Positions 35,599-43,652 of a DNA stretch of 64,000 nt are shown here, piece by piece. Position 1 is the first letter of the stretch; every line of letters starts with the position of its first letter. The notes beneath the pieces were generated by a model that searched no databases, had not been told where the DNA came from, and worked only from the letters and a program-made list of their open reading frames with translations. A program made the position numbers and the translations under genes. This DNA is from Comamonas testosteroni (GTDB lineage Bacteria > Pseudomonadota > Gammaproteobacteria > Burkholderiales > Burkholderiaceae_C), in the NCBI RefSeq assembly GCF_003569915.1, contig NZ_KZ984443.1:68821-132820 (forward strand), in the 5' to 3' direction.

Positions 35599-36564
35599 TC
35601 AGCGCATCTCCTGCACGACCGGGTGCATCAGCGTGCTCTGACCAAACAGGCTTTGCACCAGCTCCACCACCAGCTCCGCCGTCTGGTTATGCACATCGAG
35701 TGCGGGGTTGAGTTCCACGATGTCGAGGGAAGCCAGCCGGCCCGTGTCGGCAATCATCTCCATGCACAGCTGCGCTTCACGGTAGTTGGGGCCGCCGCGC
35801 ACCGGGGTGCCGGTGCCGGGGGCAATCGTGGGGTCGAGAAAATCCACATCAAAGCTCAGGTGGAGATGGGTATCGTCCAGTCCCGTCAGCGCGCGGCGCA
35901 TGACTTCGCGCATGCCCAGTTCGTCAATGGCGCGCATGTCGTACACCTCCAGCCCCAGCTCGCGAATCATGTGCTTTTCGCTGGCGTCTACGCTGCGCAG
36001 GCCAATCTGGCAGAAAGCGCTGGCTGGAACTGCTGGAGCTGCTCCTGAAAGTGAAGCGAGCTCTGCCGGACCCAGCCCACACAGGCTGGCCACCGGCATG
36101 CCGTGCAAGTTGCCGGTGGGTGAGCTTTGCGGGGTGTTGCAATCCGAATGCGCGTCCAGCCACAGCACGCGCAGGCGCTTGCCGGTGCTGCGGCAGTGGC
36201 GGGCCACGGCGCTGATGGAGCCCAGCGCCAGAGTGTGGTCCCCGCCCAGCATGATGGGCAGGCGCTGGTTTTGCAGCACTTGCCAGACGGCATCATGCGC
36301 AATCTGGCACCAGTGCAGGCCTTGGGGCAGGTTGCGCATGCCTTGTGCATCACGCTCGCCGCGCGGGTTGGCGGGTCCGCCCAGATTGCCCAGGTCCTGC
36401 ACGGCCACGCCCAGCCGCTCCAGGGCAGGGCCAAGCTGGGCCACGCGCAGCGCATCGGGTCCCATGGCCGCGCCCAGGCGCGATGCGCCTATATCGGTGG
36501 GCAAGCCCAGCAGGGTGACTGCGTGCTGCTGGGCCAGTGGCAATGTGCGGTGTTCCATGGTCAT
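35599..36564 (-). CDS. rocF: Arginase
   Basis: A 321-residue ureohydrolase that splits L-arginine to ornithine and urea. The binuclear manganese ligands are visible: [21 protein letters not shown] and [21 protein letters not shown] (quoted in part: SFDVDFLDP). The N-terminal [23 protein letters not shown] is typical. Its start overlaps the end of the ornithine cyclodeaminase gene by 4 nt (ATGA), so the pair is co-transcribed and arginine is degraded to proline via ornithine. The ATG at 36558 is an alternative start. Agmatinase is a less likely reading because of the DAHSDCN form and the neighbour. Confidence 0.88.
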   Translation of the reverse strand: MTMEHRTLPLAQQHAVTLLGLPTDIGASRLGAAMGPDALRVAQLGPALERLGVAVQDLGNLGGPANPRGERDAQGMRNLPQGLHWCQIAHDAVWQVLQNQRLPIMLGGDHTLALGSISAVARHCRSTGKRLRVLWLDAHSDCNTPQSSPTGNLHGMPVASLCGLGPAELASLSGAAPAVPASAFCQIGLRSVDASEKHMIRELGLEVYDMRAIDELGMREVMRRALTGLDDTHLHLSFDVDFLDPTIAPGTGTPVRGGPNYREAQLCMEMIADTGRLASLDIVELNPALDVHNQTAELVVELVQSLFGQSTLMHPVVQEMR

Positions 36565-37661
36565 GCGGCTTTGGGTTTTGCGAGTTGCTGGGCAGCTTGT
36601 TCCTGCTTCAGCGCTGAAAACAGATTCTTGGGGTCGTCCAGCGTGGGAATCAGCTCGATCTGCGAGAGCAGGCCGGCTTCGCGCGCCAGCGCGTGCATGG
36701 TGCGCAGGGCCGAGTAGTCTTCCAGCGCAAAGCCCACGGAATCGAAAATGGTGATCTGCTCAGCGGTGCTGCGGCCGGGAGCCTCACCCTGAATCACGCG
36801 CCATAGCTCGGTCACCGTAAAGTGGGCGGGCATTTGCTGCAACTCGCCTTCCATGCGGGTTTGAGGCTCGTACTCCACAAAGACCTGGGCGCGCTGCAGC
36901 AGGGCCGCGTCCAGCTCGGTTTTGCCGGGGCAGTCTCCGCCAATTGCGTTGATATGCATGCCCGCGTGCACCATGGCGCTGGTAATGATGGTGGCGCGCG
37001 CTTTGTCGGCTGTTGCGGTGGTCACGATATCTGCGCCTTGCAGGGCAAGCTGCACACTGTCTGCGACGATGAGCGTCACGCCCATCTGCTGCGCAAAGGG
37101 CTGAAGGTTGTGCACCAGCTTGTGCGATGCCGCGCGGTCCAGGTCATACAGGCGCAGCTCGCGCACGCCCAGCAATGCCATGAAAGCCAGCGCCTGAAAT
37201 TCGCTCTGCGAGCCATTGCCAATCAGCGCCATGCAGCGGCTGTCGGCGCGGGCCAGATGCCGCGCAGCCATGGCCGAGGTGGCGGCAGTGCGCAAGGCCG
37301 TGGTCAGCGTCAGTTCGCTGACAAAGCGCGGCATGCCGGTATCCACATCGGCCAGCGCGCCAAAAGCCATCACCGTGGGCAGGCCCAGTTGGGGATTGGC
37401 GGGGTGGCCGTTGACGTATTTGAAAGCGTAGTCCCGGCTGTCGGCCACGGGCATCAGCTCAATCACCCCTTTGGCGGAATGCGCGGCGGTGCGGGCTGAC
37501 TTGTCAAAGTCGTTCCAGCGCTTGAAATCAGCCTCAATGGCGTCTGCCATGGCGCGCAGCACCTCGGTGATGCCGACGCGCACGATCAGCCGCACCGCAT
37601 CGCTGGCGCTCAGAAAATCGGTCTCGCTCGCGTGGCGAGGCAGGCTTTGAACGGAAGGCAT
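36561..37661 (-). CDS. Ornithine cyclodeaminase
   Basis: A 366-residue enzyme that converts ornithine to proline and ammonia using bound NAD. The substrate-side segment [21 protein letters not shown] and the dinucleotide loop [25 protein letters not shown] (quoted in part: [16 protein letters not shown]) match the family, together with [17 protein letters not shown]. It is the first gene of the operon with arginase and is divergent from pyrC. Mu-crystallin-like imine reductases share the fold, but the arginase neighbour supports this assignment. Also length is typical of the longer OCD class. Confidence 0.88.
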   Translation of the reverse strand: MPSVQSLPRHASETDFLSASDAVRLIVRVGITEVLRAMADAIEADFKRWNDFDKSARTAAHSAKGVIELMPVADSRDYAFKYVNGHPANPQLGLPTVMAFGALADVDTGMPRFVSELTLTTALRTAATSAMAARHLARADSRCMALIGNGSQSEFQALAFMALLGVRELRLYDLDRAASHKLVHNLQPFAQQMGVTLIVADSVQLALQGADIVTTATADKARATIITSAMVHAGMHINAIGGDCPGKTELDAALLQRAQVFVEYEPQTRMEGELQQMPAHFTVTELWRVIQGEAPGRSTAEQITIFDSVGFALEDYSALRTMHALAREAGLLSQIELIPTLDDPKNLFSALKQEQAAQQLAKPKAA

Positions 37662-37811
37662 GGTGAATCCTCCTTGACTGCCTTTTTAAGGCCTTTTGAG
37701 CCTCTTGCCTAGATATGTAAAGCGCTTCTTGCTATCGTTTTTATTGCGCTGCAGAATGGAGTGCTGGGGATTCATGTCCAGGGCCCATGCGCTAAATGGG
37801 ACAATAGCGCC

Positions 37812-38843
37812 ATGACTCAGACCCTCACGATCACCCGCCCCGATGATTGGCATCTGCACGTGCGCGACGGCGAAGCCATGCGCTCCGTGGTACCCCACAC
37901 GGCCGCCCAGTTTGCGCGCGCCATCATCATGCCCAACCTCAAGCCGCCGGTGACCACGGCTGAGCAGGCTCTGCAATACAAAGAACGCATTTTGGCGGCC
38001 GTGCCGCAAGGCATGCGCTTTGAGCCGTTGATGACGCTGTACCTGACCGACAACCTGCCGCCCGAGGAAATCGTGCGTGCCAAGGCGGCCGGTGTGGTGG
38101 CTTGCAAGCTCTACCCCGCAGGTGCCACTACCAATAGCGACTTTGGTGTGACTGATCTGCGCAAGATCTACAAGACGCTCGAAGCCATGCAGCGCGAAGG
38201 CATGCTGCTGCTGGTGCACGGTGAAGTGACCAGCAGCGACATCGATCTGTTTGACCGCGAAGCCGCCTTTATCGAGCAGCACCTGATTCCGCTGCGCCGC
38301 GACTTCCCTGAACTGAAGATCGTGTTCGAACACATCACCACCAAGGAAGCTGCGCAGTACGTGACCGAGGCTGACCGCTTTGTCGGCGCCACCATCACGC
38401 CCCAGCACCTGCTGTTCAACCGCAACGCCATCTTCACAGGCGGTATTCGCCCGCACTACTACTGCCTGCCTGTGCTCAAGCGCGAGACACATCGACTGGC
38501 ATTGGTAGAGGCTGCCACCAGTGGCTCCAACAAGTTCTTCCTGGGCACGGACAGCGCGCCGCACGCTGCCCATCTGAAGGAAGCTGCCACGGGCTGCGCC
38601 GGTTGCTACAGCGCGCATGCTGCTATCGAAATGTATGCAGAAGTCTTTGACAAGGCGGGCGCGCTGGACAAGCTCGAAGCCTTTGCCAGCTTCAACGGCC
38701 CCGACTTCTACAACCTGCCGCGCAACACCGACCAGATCACGCTGCGCCGCGAGGACTGGACACCGCCCGACAGCTTTGCCTTTGGCGAAGCCCAGCTCAA
38801 GCCGCTGCGTGCGGGTGATGTCCTGCCGTGGAAGCTGGTGTAA
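37812..38843 (+). CDS. pyrC: Dihydroorotase
   Basis: A 343-residue zinc amidohydrolase that cyclises carbamoyl-aspartate to dihydroorotate in pyrimidine synthesis. Zinc ligands: [10 protein letters not shown] (HxH, about 13-15), carboxylated Lys in [14 protein letters not shown] (near 103), LLVHGEVT (near 140), FEHITTKEA (near 177) and catalytic [12 protein letters not shown] (near 251). This is the E. coli PyrC-like class II form. ATG 37812 is preceded by a plausible -35 TTGCTA and -10 CAGAAT with 17-nt spacing about 60 nt upstream. Confidence 0.95.
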   Translation: MTQTLTITRPDDWHLHVRDGEAMRSVVPHTAAQFARAIIMPNLKPPVTTAEQALQYKERILAAVPQGMRFEPLMTLYLTDNLPPEEIVRAKAAGVVACKLYPAGATTNSDFGVTDLRKIYKTLEAMQREGMLLLVHGEVTSSDIDLFDREAAFIEQHLIPLRRDFPELKIVFEHITTKEAAQYVTEADRFVGATITPQHLLFNRNAIFTGGIRPHYYCLPVLKRETHRLALVEAATSGSNKFFLGTDSAPHAAHLKEAATGCAGCYSAHAAIEMYAEVFDKAGALDKLEAFASFNGPDFYNLPRNTDQITLRREDWTPPDSFAFGEAQLKPLRAGDVLPWKLV

Positions 38844-38911
38844 GCTGATCCAAATCAGGTGCGGCCTGCACAGGCTGCACCCCAGGTTTCAACATCAGTG
38901 AAGGAGAGTTC

Positions 38912-39775
38912 ATGGCTCTGGCCCAGAATCAGCCCCGGATTGCCCTGTTGATCGACGCCGACAATGCACCGGCCGAGAAAATTGACGAAATCCTCACCGA
39001 ACTCTCCACCTTCGGCGTGATCGATATCCGCCGTGCCTATGGCAACTGGACCAAGCATGGGCTGATCGGCTGGCAGAACAAGCTGCTCGAATACGCGCTG
39101 CGGCCCATGCAGCAGTTTGATTACTCCAAGCACAAGAACGCCACCGATATGGCCATGACGGTGGATGCGATGGAGCTGCTCTATACCGAGCACCCCGACG
39201 CGTTTGGCATTGTCTCGTCCGACGCCGACTTCACCCCGCTGGTCATGCATTTGCGCTCCAAGGGCGCAGCCGTTTATGGTTTTGGCGCGGCGCAGACGCC
39301 TAAGCCCTTTGTCAACGCCTGCTCGCGCTTTCTGTACCTGGAAGCGCTGGGTGAAGACGCAGTGCTTGCCCCGGTGGTCAATGGCGCTGCTGTGGCCCCC
39401 GAATCTGCCAAGGTCGAGGTGGCGCAGCCCAAGCAGGCTGCGGCGGAACCTGCTCCTCAGGCCTGTGCGACGGGTGACGCCGCTGCCGGAGCCTGCCTGC
39501 GTGTACCCAGCTCGCAACTGCGCCAGGACACGGCGCTGATGAATCTGCTGCGCACCGCCGTCAACGCCGTGCAGGACGAAGACGGTTGGGCCAAGGTGGG
39601 CGCGGTTGGCACGCAGATCGGCAACAAGGCCTCGTTTGACGCGCGCAACTATGGCTATGCCACGCTGACCAAATTGCTGGTGGCGACCCAGGCATTTGAG
39701 CTGCGCGACGAAGGAACATCGCGCGTGGCGGTGCGTGACAAACGCGCGGCCAAGACGTCCAGACCCGGAAACTGA
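38912..39775 (+). CDS. NYN (PIN-like) nuclease domain with C-terminal LOTUS/OST-HTH domain
   Basis: A 287-residue protein. The N-terminal NYN/LabA-DUF88 domain has acidic residues of the PIN-like site: ALLIDADNAP (12-21), NATDMAMTVDAMEL (about 72-85) and IVSSDADFTPLVMHL (about 95-109). An Ala/Pro-rich linker (about 155-195) leads to a LOTUS/OST-HTH domain, DGWAKVGAVGTQIGNK then FDARNYGYATLTKLLVA. Such proteins are presumed RNA nucleases with an RNA-binding module. ATG 38912 follows GAAGGAGAG. It stands 68 nt after pyrC and 19 nt before DUF3025. Targets are unknown. Confidence 0.88.
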   Translation: MALAQNQPRIALLIDADNAPAEKIDEILTELSTFGVIDIRRAYGNWTKHGLIGWQNKLLEYALRPMQQFDYSKHKNATDMAMTVDAMELLYTEHPDAFGIVSSDADFTPLVMHLRSKGAAVYGFGAAQTPKPFVNACSRFLYLEALGEDAVLAPVVNGAAVAPESAKVEVAQPKQAAAEPAPQACATGDAAAGACLRVPSSQLRQDTALMNLLRTAVNAVQDEDGWAKVGAVGTQIGNKASFDARNYGYATLTKLLVATQAFELRDEGTSRVAVRDKRAAKTSRPGN

Positions 39776-39794
39776 GAGTGAGCCGAGGTGCGGG

Positions 39795-40604
39795 GTGATT
39801 GCAGCGATTGACTGGGACAGGCCATGGCTTGCGATGCTGCGCGAATGGGGGATGAGGGCTGAGCAACTGATCCGCTACGGCCTGACCGTCGCCGAGGCCC
39901 TGCAACAGGTGGCAGATGCCAAAGGTGGGCTGGCCGGATGGCAGTTTGTGGAGCAGCAGGCCCTGCCCGCGGACATGGCATACGAGGCTTTTATCCATGC
40001 CAAGCGGCAGATTCCCACGCGCCATCACTTGCATGATTTTTTCAATGGGCTGATCTGGCTGCACTGGCCGTTGCTCAAGCAGCAGCTCAACGCCATGCAG
40101 GCGGCCGAAATCGCCCGGCAAGGCGTGGGCGCGCAGCGTGGCCGGCTTAGAGACGCCATCACCGTGCTCGATGAAAACGGAGGCCTGCTGCTCGCGCCTC
40201 ATGCGCTGTGCGAGGCCTTGCAGCAGCGCCGTTGGCAGGACTTGTTCATGCAGCACCGCGCACAGTGGCAGCAAGCCTGCTTTTTGCCCATTGGCCACGC
40301 CTTGCTGGAAAAGCTGGTGCAGCCGCGCAAGGCCATCACGGCCCATGTGATCTGTGTGCCGCTGGCGCAGCAGGCCGGTATGGCTTCTGTGGCGCAGGCC
40401 GATGCTTGGCTGAGTGAGGAACTGCGGCGGAGCACTTGCAATCTGGCAAGCAAGCCCTATCTTCCTATTCCCATAGCAGGAATCCCAGGTTGGTGGCATG
40501 AGAGCCAGAACTTTTCCTTCTATGATGACTCTCTAGTTTTCCGAGCCCCGCGTACCTCACAAGCAACACAACAACAGGTACAGCCAGAACGAGACCTGGT
40601 TTGA
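39795..40604 (+). CDS. DUF3025 protein
   Basis: A 269-residue soluble protein of the DUF3025 family. The conserved core includes YEAFIHAKRQIPTRHHLHDFFNGLIWLHWP (quoted in part: TRHHLHDFFNGLIWLHWP) and LPIPIAGIPGWW near the C-terminus. The His/Asp-rich HHLHDFFN motif suggests a metal or catalytic site, but no function is known. Start GTG 39795 is preceded by a GAGG-containing segment; the open frame upstream overlaps the NYN gene and is not protein-like. It lies between the NYN-LOTUS gene and htpX in the same direction. Confidence 0.78.
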   Translation: MIAAIDWDRPWLAMLREWGMRAEQLIRYGLTVAEALQQVADAKGGLAGWQFVEQQALPADMAYEAFIHAKRQIPTRHHLHDFFNGLIWLHWPLLKQQLNAMQAAEIARQGVGAQRGRLRDAITVLDENGGLLLAPHALCEALQQRRWQDLFMQHRAQWQQACFLPIGHALLEKLVQPRKAITAHVICVPLAQQAGMASVAQADAWLSEELRRSTCNLASKPYLPIPIAGIPGWWHESQNFSFYDDSLVFRAPRTSQATQQQVQPERDLV

Positions 40605-40676
40605 CACGCACTCGCCGCACACAGGCGGTGCGTCAAGGGTCTTGGTAATTTTGTCCCTGTGTGGAGTACATCCTCG

Positions 40677-41549
40677 ATGAAACGTATTGCCTTATTTCTT
40701 TTGACCAACATCGCCGTCGTGGTGGTGCTGGGCATTGTCGCCAGCTTGCTGGGCGTCAACCGCTATCTCACGGCCAATGGCCTGAACCTGGGTGCCTTGC
40801 TGGGCTTTGCCTTCATCATGGGCTTTGGCGGTGCCATCATCTCGTTGCTGATCTCCAAGCCCATGGCCAAGTGGACCTCGGGCGTGCAGGTGATCAACGA
40901 GCCTCGCAATGCCGATGAAGCCTGGATCGTCAACACCGTGCGCGGCTTTGCGGACAAGGCCGGCATCGGCATGCCCGAAGTCGGTATCTATGAGGGTGAG
41001 CCGAATGCTTTTGCCACAGGCGCTTTCAAGAACTCGGCACTGGTGGCGGTGTCCACTGGTTTGCTGGAAGGCATGACTCGTGAGGAGGTCGAGGCCGTGA
41101 TTGGCCACGAAGTGGCTCACATTGCCAATGGCGATATGGTCACCATGACGCTGATTCAGGGCGTGATGAACACCTTCGTCGTGTTCCTGTCGCGCGTGAT
41201 CGGCTATGCGGTAGACAGCTTTCTGCGCAAGAACGACGAAAACAGCTCCGGCCCCGGTATTGGTTACTACATCACCACCATCGTGCTCGACATCGTGCTG
41301 GGCTTTGTCGCAGCCATGATCGTGGCCTGGTTCTCGCGCCAGCGCGAGTTCCGCGCTGATGCCGGTGCCGCGCAACTCATGGGTCGCAAGCAGCCCATGG
41401 TCAACGCTCTGGCTCGCCTGGGCGGTATGGTGCCTGGCCAACTGCCGCAAAGCGTGCAGGCAATGGGCATCACCGGCAATATCGGCAAGCTGTTCTCGTC
41501 GCACCCTCCGATTGAAGAGCGCATTGCTGCACTGCAAAAAGCGCAGTAA
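40677..41549 (+). CDS. htpX: Membrane zinc metalloprotease HtpX
   Basis: A 290-residue M48 protease of the inner membrane involved in turnover of misfolded membrane proteins. Two N-terminal helices precede [20 protein letters not shown]; the zinc site is [13 protein letters not shown] (near 143), with a downstream glutamate in [16 protein letters not shown]. It ends with [14 protein letters not shown], typical for HtpX. ATG 40677 was chosen; six codons upstream remain open. A terminator follows. Regulation by envelope or heat stress is family knowledge, not seen here. Confidence 0.95.
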   Translation: MKRIALFLLTNIAVVVVLGIVASLLGVNRYLTANGLNLGALLGFAFIMGFGGAIISLLISKPMAKWTSGVQVINEPRNADEAWIVNTVRGFADKAGIGMPEVGIYEGEPNAFATGAFKNSALVAVSTGLLEGMTREEVEAVIGHEVAHIANGDMVTMTLIQGVMNTFVVFLSRVIGYAVDSFLRKNDENSSGPGIGYYITTIVLDIVLGFVAAMIVAWFSRQREFRADAGAAQLMGRKQPMVNALARLGGMVPGQLPQSVQAMGITGNIGKLFSSHPPIEERIAALQKAQ

Positions 41550-41597
41550 GGGCGCTGATTTGTAAGCGATAGCGACTCAGCTTTACCCGCGCTTCAC

Positions 41598-41627
41598 AAG
41601 CCCCTGTCAACAACTGGCAGGGGCTTT
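41598..41627 (+). terminator. Intrinsic terminator after htpX
   Basis: AAGCCCCTGTCA / TGGCAGGGGCTT, a 12-bp stem with one wobble pair, ACAAC loop and TT tail. Confidence 0.85.
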
Positions 41628-41667
41628 TGCGTTGTAGGCGTAGATCATTTTGCTGTCTGGAGTTGCC

Positions 41668-42039
41668 ATGCAATCCGTTTCTCGTCTCACTGCCCGCCAT
41701 CTGCTGCCTGCTGCACTGCTTGCTGGGGCTTGCGCACTGCTCACTGGCTGTGTGGTGGCCCCTGCTTACCCTGCCTACGGCTATGGCGGGGAGGTTGTTG
41801 CCGGGGACGTTTATGCGCCCGTGGCACCGCCTCCTCAGCGTACGGAAATCATTCCCGTGGCGCCATCTCCAGCCTATGTGTGGATTGGTGGCTCCTGGGG
41901 TTGGGGCGGTGGTCGTTACAACTGGACTCCAGGTCGCTGGGCCATGCCGCCACGCCCCGGTTACGGCTGGCACCCCGGCGGCTGGAGTCACGGCCCGCGT
42001 GGCTGGCAGGGGCGTGGCGGCCACTGGGGGCGCCGCTGA
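41668..42039 (+). CDS. YXWGXW-repeat lipoprotein
   Basis: A 123-residue lipoprotein. The lipobox ALLTGC places the modified Cys at residue 28. The C-terminal half is rich in Trp, Gly and Tyr (AYVWIGGSWGWGGGRYNWTPGRW, quoted in part: VWIGGSWGWGGGRYNW), which matches the YXWGXW repeat family. Likely an outer-membrane lipoprotein of unknown role. The C-terminus GPRGWQGRGGHWGRR is basic. It has a terminator on its 5' side and an independent short transcript is plausible. Confidence 0.82.
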   Translation: MQSVSRLTARHLLPAALLAGACALLTGCVVAPAYPAYGYGGEVVAGDVYAPVAPPPQRTEIIPVAPSPAYVWIGGSWGWGGGRYNWTPGRWAMPPRPGYGWHPGGWSHGPRGWQGRGGHWGRR

Positions 42040-42136
42040 TGCGCATGGGGCCCAGGTCCGCTTGGCGACAAGCGCCCGGGCTGCCCCGCTAGGCGGCAGC
42101 CGCTCTCAAGGCTAGAGTGCGTGCAGGAGGTTCGCC

Positions 42137-42931
42137 GTGAATTCTGCACTCATCAGCCGCCGCGAAGGCGCAGTTCTCATTCTGTCCAACAACAACCAGG
42201 CGGCGCGCAATGCGCTCTCGCCCGAGTATTACTTCGGCGTCATGGACGGTCTGCGCGAGGCCGCTGCCGATCCTGCAGTGGCGGCCATCATCCTTACAGG
42301 TGAAGGCGGGCACTTCTGCGCGGGCGGTGATCTGAACCAGCTCGCCACCCGGCGAGAGATGCCGCTGGCCGAGCGGCGCATCAAGCTCGAAGACCTCAAC
42401 CATCTGATTCGCGCCATACGCGACTGTCCCAAGCCTGTGATTGCATCGGTGGAAGGCGCGGCTGCTGGGGCAGGCCTGTCTCTGGCCATGGCCTGCGACA
42501 TGCTGGTCGCAGCCAGGAATGCTGTTTTCTCCGTGGCTTATGTGAAGGTGGGACTGACGCCCGACGGCGGTGCTACGGCATTTCTGGCGGAATTCGTCTC
42601 GCGCCAGGTGCTGACCGAGCTGTGCCTGACCGGGGAGCGCGTCAGCGGCGAGCGCATGCATGCAATGGGCTGCGTCAACCGCCTGAGCGAGCCGGGAGCC
42701 GCGCTGGCCGCAGCGCTGGAACTGGCTCAGCAACTGGCGCAGGGGCCGCAAGTGGCGACTGCGCGCATCAAGACGCTGTGCCGGGTGGCTCACCACAACA
42801 GTCTGGAAGATCAACTGGCGCTGGAGGCCGACTACATGGTCGAGGCTCAGGGCAGCGAGGAGTCTCGCGAGGGGATTGCAGCTTTTCTGGAAAAGCGCGC
42901 CCCGGACTACGTCAGGCTGCGCAAGGCCTGA
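42137..42931 (+). CDS. Crotonase-family enzyme (PaaG/oxepin-CoA hydrolase-like)
   Basis: A 264-residue crotonase-fold protein starting at GTG 42137 behind a good AGGAGG site. The oxyanion segments FCAGGDLNQL and EGAAAGAGLSLAMACDM are present, but both hydratase glutamates are replaced (GAGLS and SVAYVKVG). Instead GLTPDGGAT has an acidic residue at the position used by PaaG-type isomerases (VPDCGG). Similar Burkholderiales proteins are called alternative oxepin-CoA hydrolases. The substrate could be an aromatic or unsaturated acyl-CoA. No paa cluster is adjacent, so the role is uncertain. Confidence 0.75.
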   Translation: MNSALISRREGAVLILSNNNQAARNALSPEYYFGVMDGLREAAADPAVAAIILTGEGGHFCAGGDLNQLATRREMPLAERRIKLEDLNHLIRAIRDCPKPVIASVEGAAAGAGLSLAMACDMLVAARNAVFSVAYVKVGLTPDGGATAFLAEFVSRQVLTELCLTGERVSGERMHAMGCVNRLSEPGAALAAALELAQQLAQGPQVATARIKTLCRVAHHNSLEDQLALEADYMVEAQGSEESREGIAAFLEKRAPDYVRLRKA

Positions 42932-42940
42932 CGCATGGGC

Positions 42941-43504
42941 TCACTGCATGGTGTAGTTGATCTGGAACATCACACCGGCAGTGCCCAGCACATTGATCTG
43001 ACCACCCCAGTTCTTGCTGAAGTCATAGCCCACGGCCGGAATCGCTGTGATGCCCCAGCCGTTTTTGTTGTTGAGCGGAATCTTCTTGTTGTACGGGTAC
43101 TTGTAGCCGTGGATCACACCGGCCGTGACCTTGAAGAACAGGCCAGGGGTGCTGTCGAAGGGGCGAAAGCGCCAGCCGTAGTACGCATACTGGCTGAACT
43201 GCCCAAATGAGTTGTTGAACACCGCAAAGCCGGCAACATTGCGCTCGTTCAATGACTTTTCGGCCTGCAGCAGCCAGACATAGGCGTGATCCTGGTTGTC
43301 CGGCTCCCAGTCATGCTCTTTCTTGGCGTCCGAGAAGTGCCAGTTATAGGGGGCAAAGCCAAACATCCAGCCTGACAGTGCCGAGTTGCTGTCGCTGTCG
43401 GATGCAGATTCCTTGGCCTGAGCATGGGTGGCCGCACCTGCCAGGAGACAGGCCAGACCCAGAGTTATGGTGCGCAACGGCGCAGAGGTCAGATATTTCA
43501 TCAT
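42941..43504 (-). CDS. PagP-like outer-membrane beta-barrel protein
   Basis: About 187 residues with a signal peptide (LACLLAGAATHAQA) and a mature part of alternating beta strands. The segment FFKVTAGVIHGYKYPYNKKIPLNN resembles the TGG-LIHGY-x-IPLN region of P. aeruginosa-type PagP, quoted in part: TAGVIHGYKYPYNKKIPL. The Trp/Tyr-rich YAYYGWRFRPF and final FQINYTM fit a small outer-membrane barrel. PagP transfers palmitate from phospholipid to lipid A. Similarity is weak, so the acyltransferase activity is a hypothesis. Start is ATG 43504 or 43501; an upstream ATG at 43540 has a closer ribosome-like GGAGGT downstream of it, not upstream. It is convergent with the PaaG-like gene. Confidence 0.5.
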   Translation of the reverse strand: MMKYLTSAPLRTITLGLACLLAGAATHAQAKESASDSDSNSALSGWMFGFAPYNWHFSDAKKEHDWEPDNQDHAYVWLLQAEKSLNERNVAGFAVFNNSFGQFSQYAYYGWRFRPFDSTPGLFFKVTAGVIHGYKYPYNKKIPLNNKNGWGITAIPAVGYDFSKNWGGQINVLGTAGVMFQINYTMQ

Positions 43505-43621
43505 GGCTGCTAGTGCAATGGGGGTGTTACCTCCCAGCATAGCCCATTGCAGCTGGGGAGCTGTCAGCTCTCTGCCATAGCGATGGGCCGTGACCCATCA
43601 ACCAGCGAAACAGCCGCTACT

Positions 43622-43649
43622 GGCGGGAGGCGCAAAGCGCCTCAGAGGG
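43622..43649. repeat. Short remnant of the CCCCTGAG-type repeat, copy E
   Basis: GGCGGGAGGCGCAAAGCGCC TCAGAGGG (the first 20 bases then 8 more) is the inverted core of the family: GCGCAAAGCGC hairpin with CTCAG. It lies at the end of the flavoprotein gene, 4 nt past its stop codon. Confidence 0.5.
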
Positions 43650-43652
43650 CTA

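Noticed and set aside
43504-43540. Extended start at 43540 for the PagP-like gene
   Set aside because: The added codons do not improve the signal peptide, and the GGAGGT lies after that ATG rather than before it.
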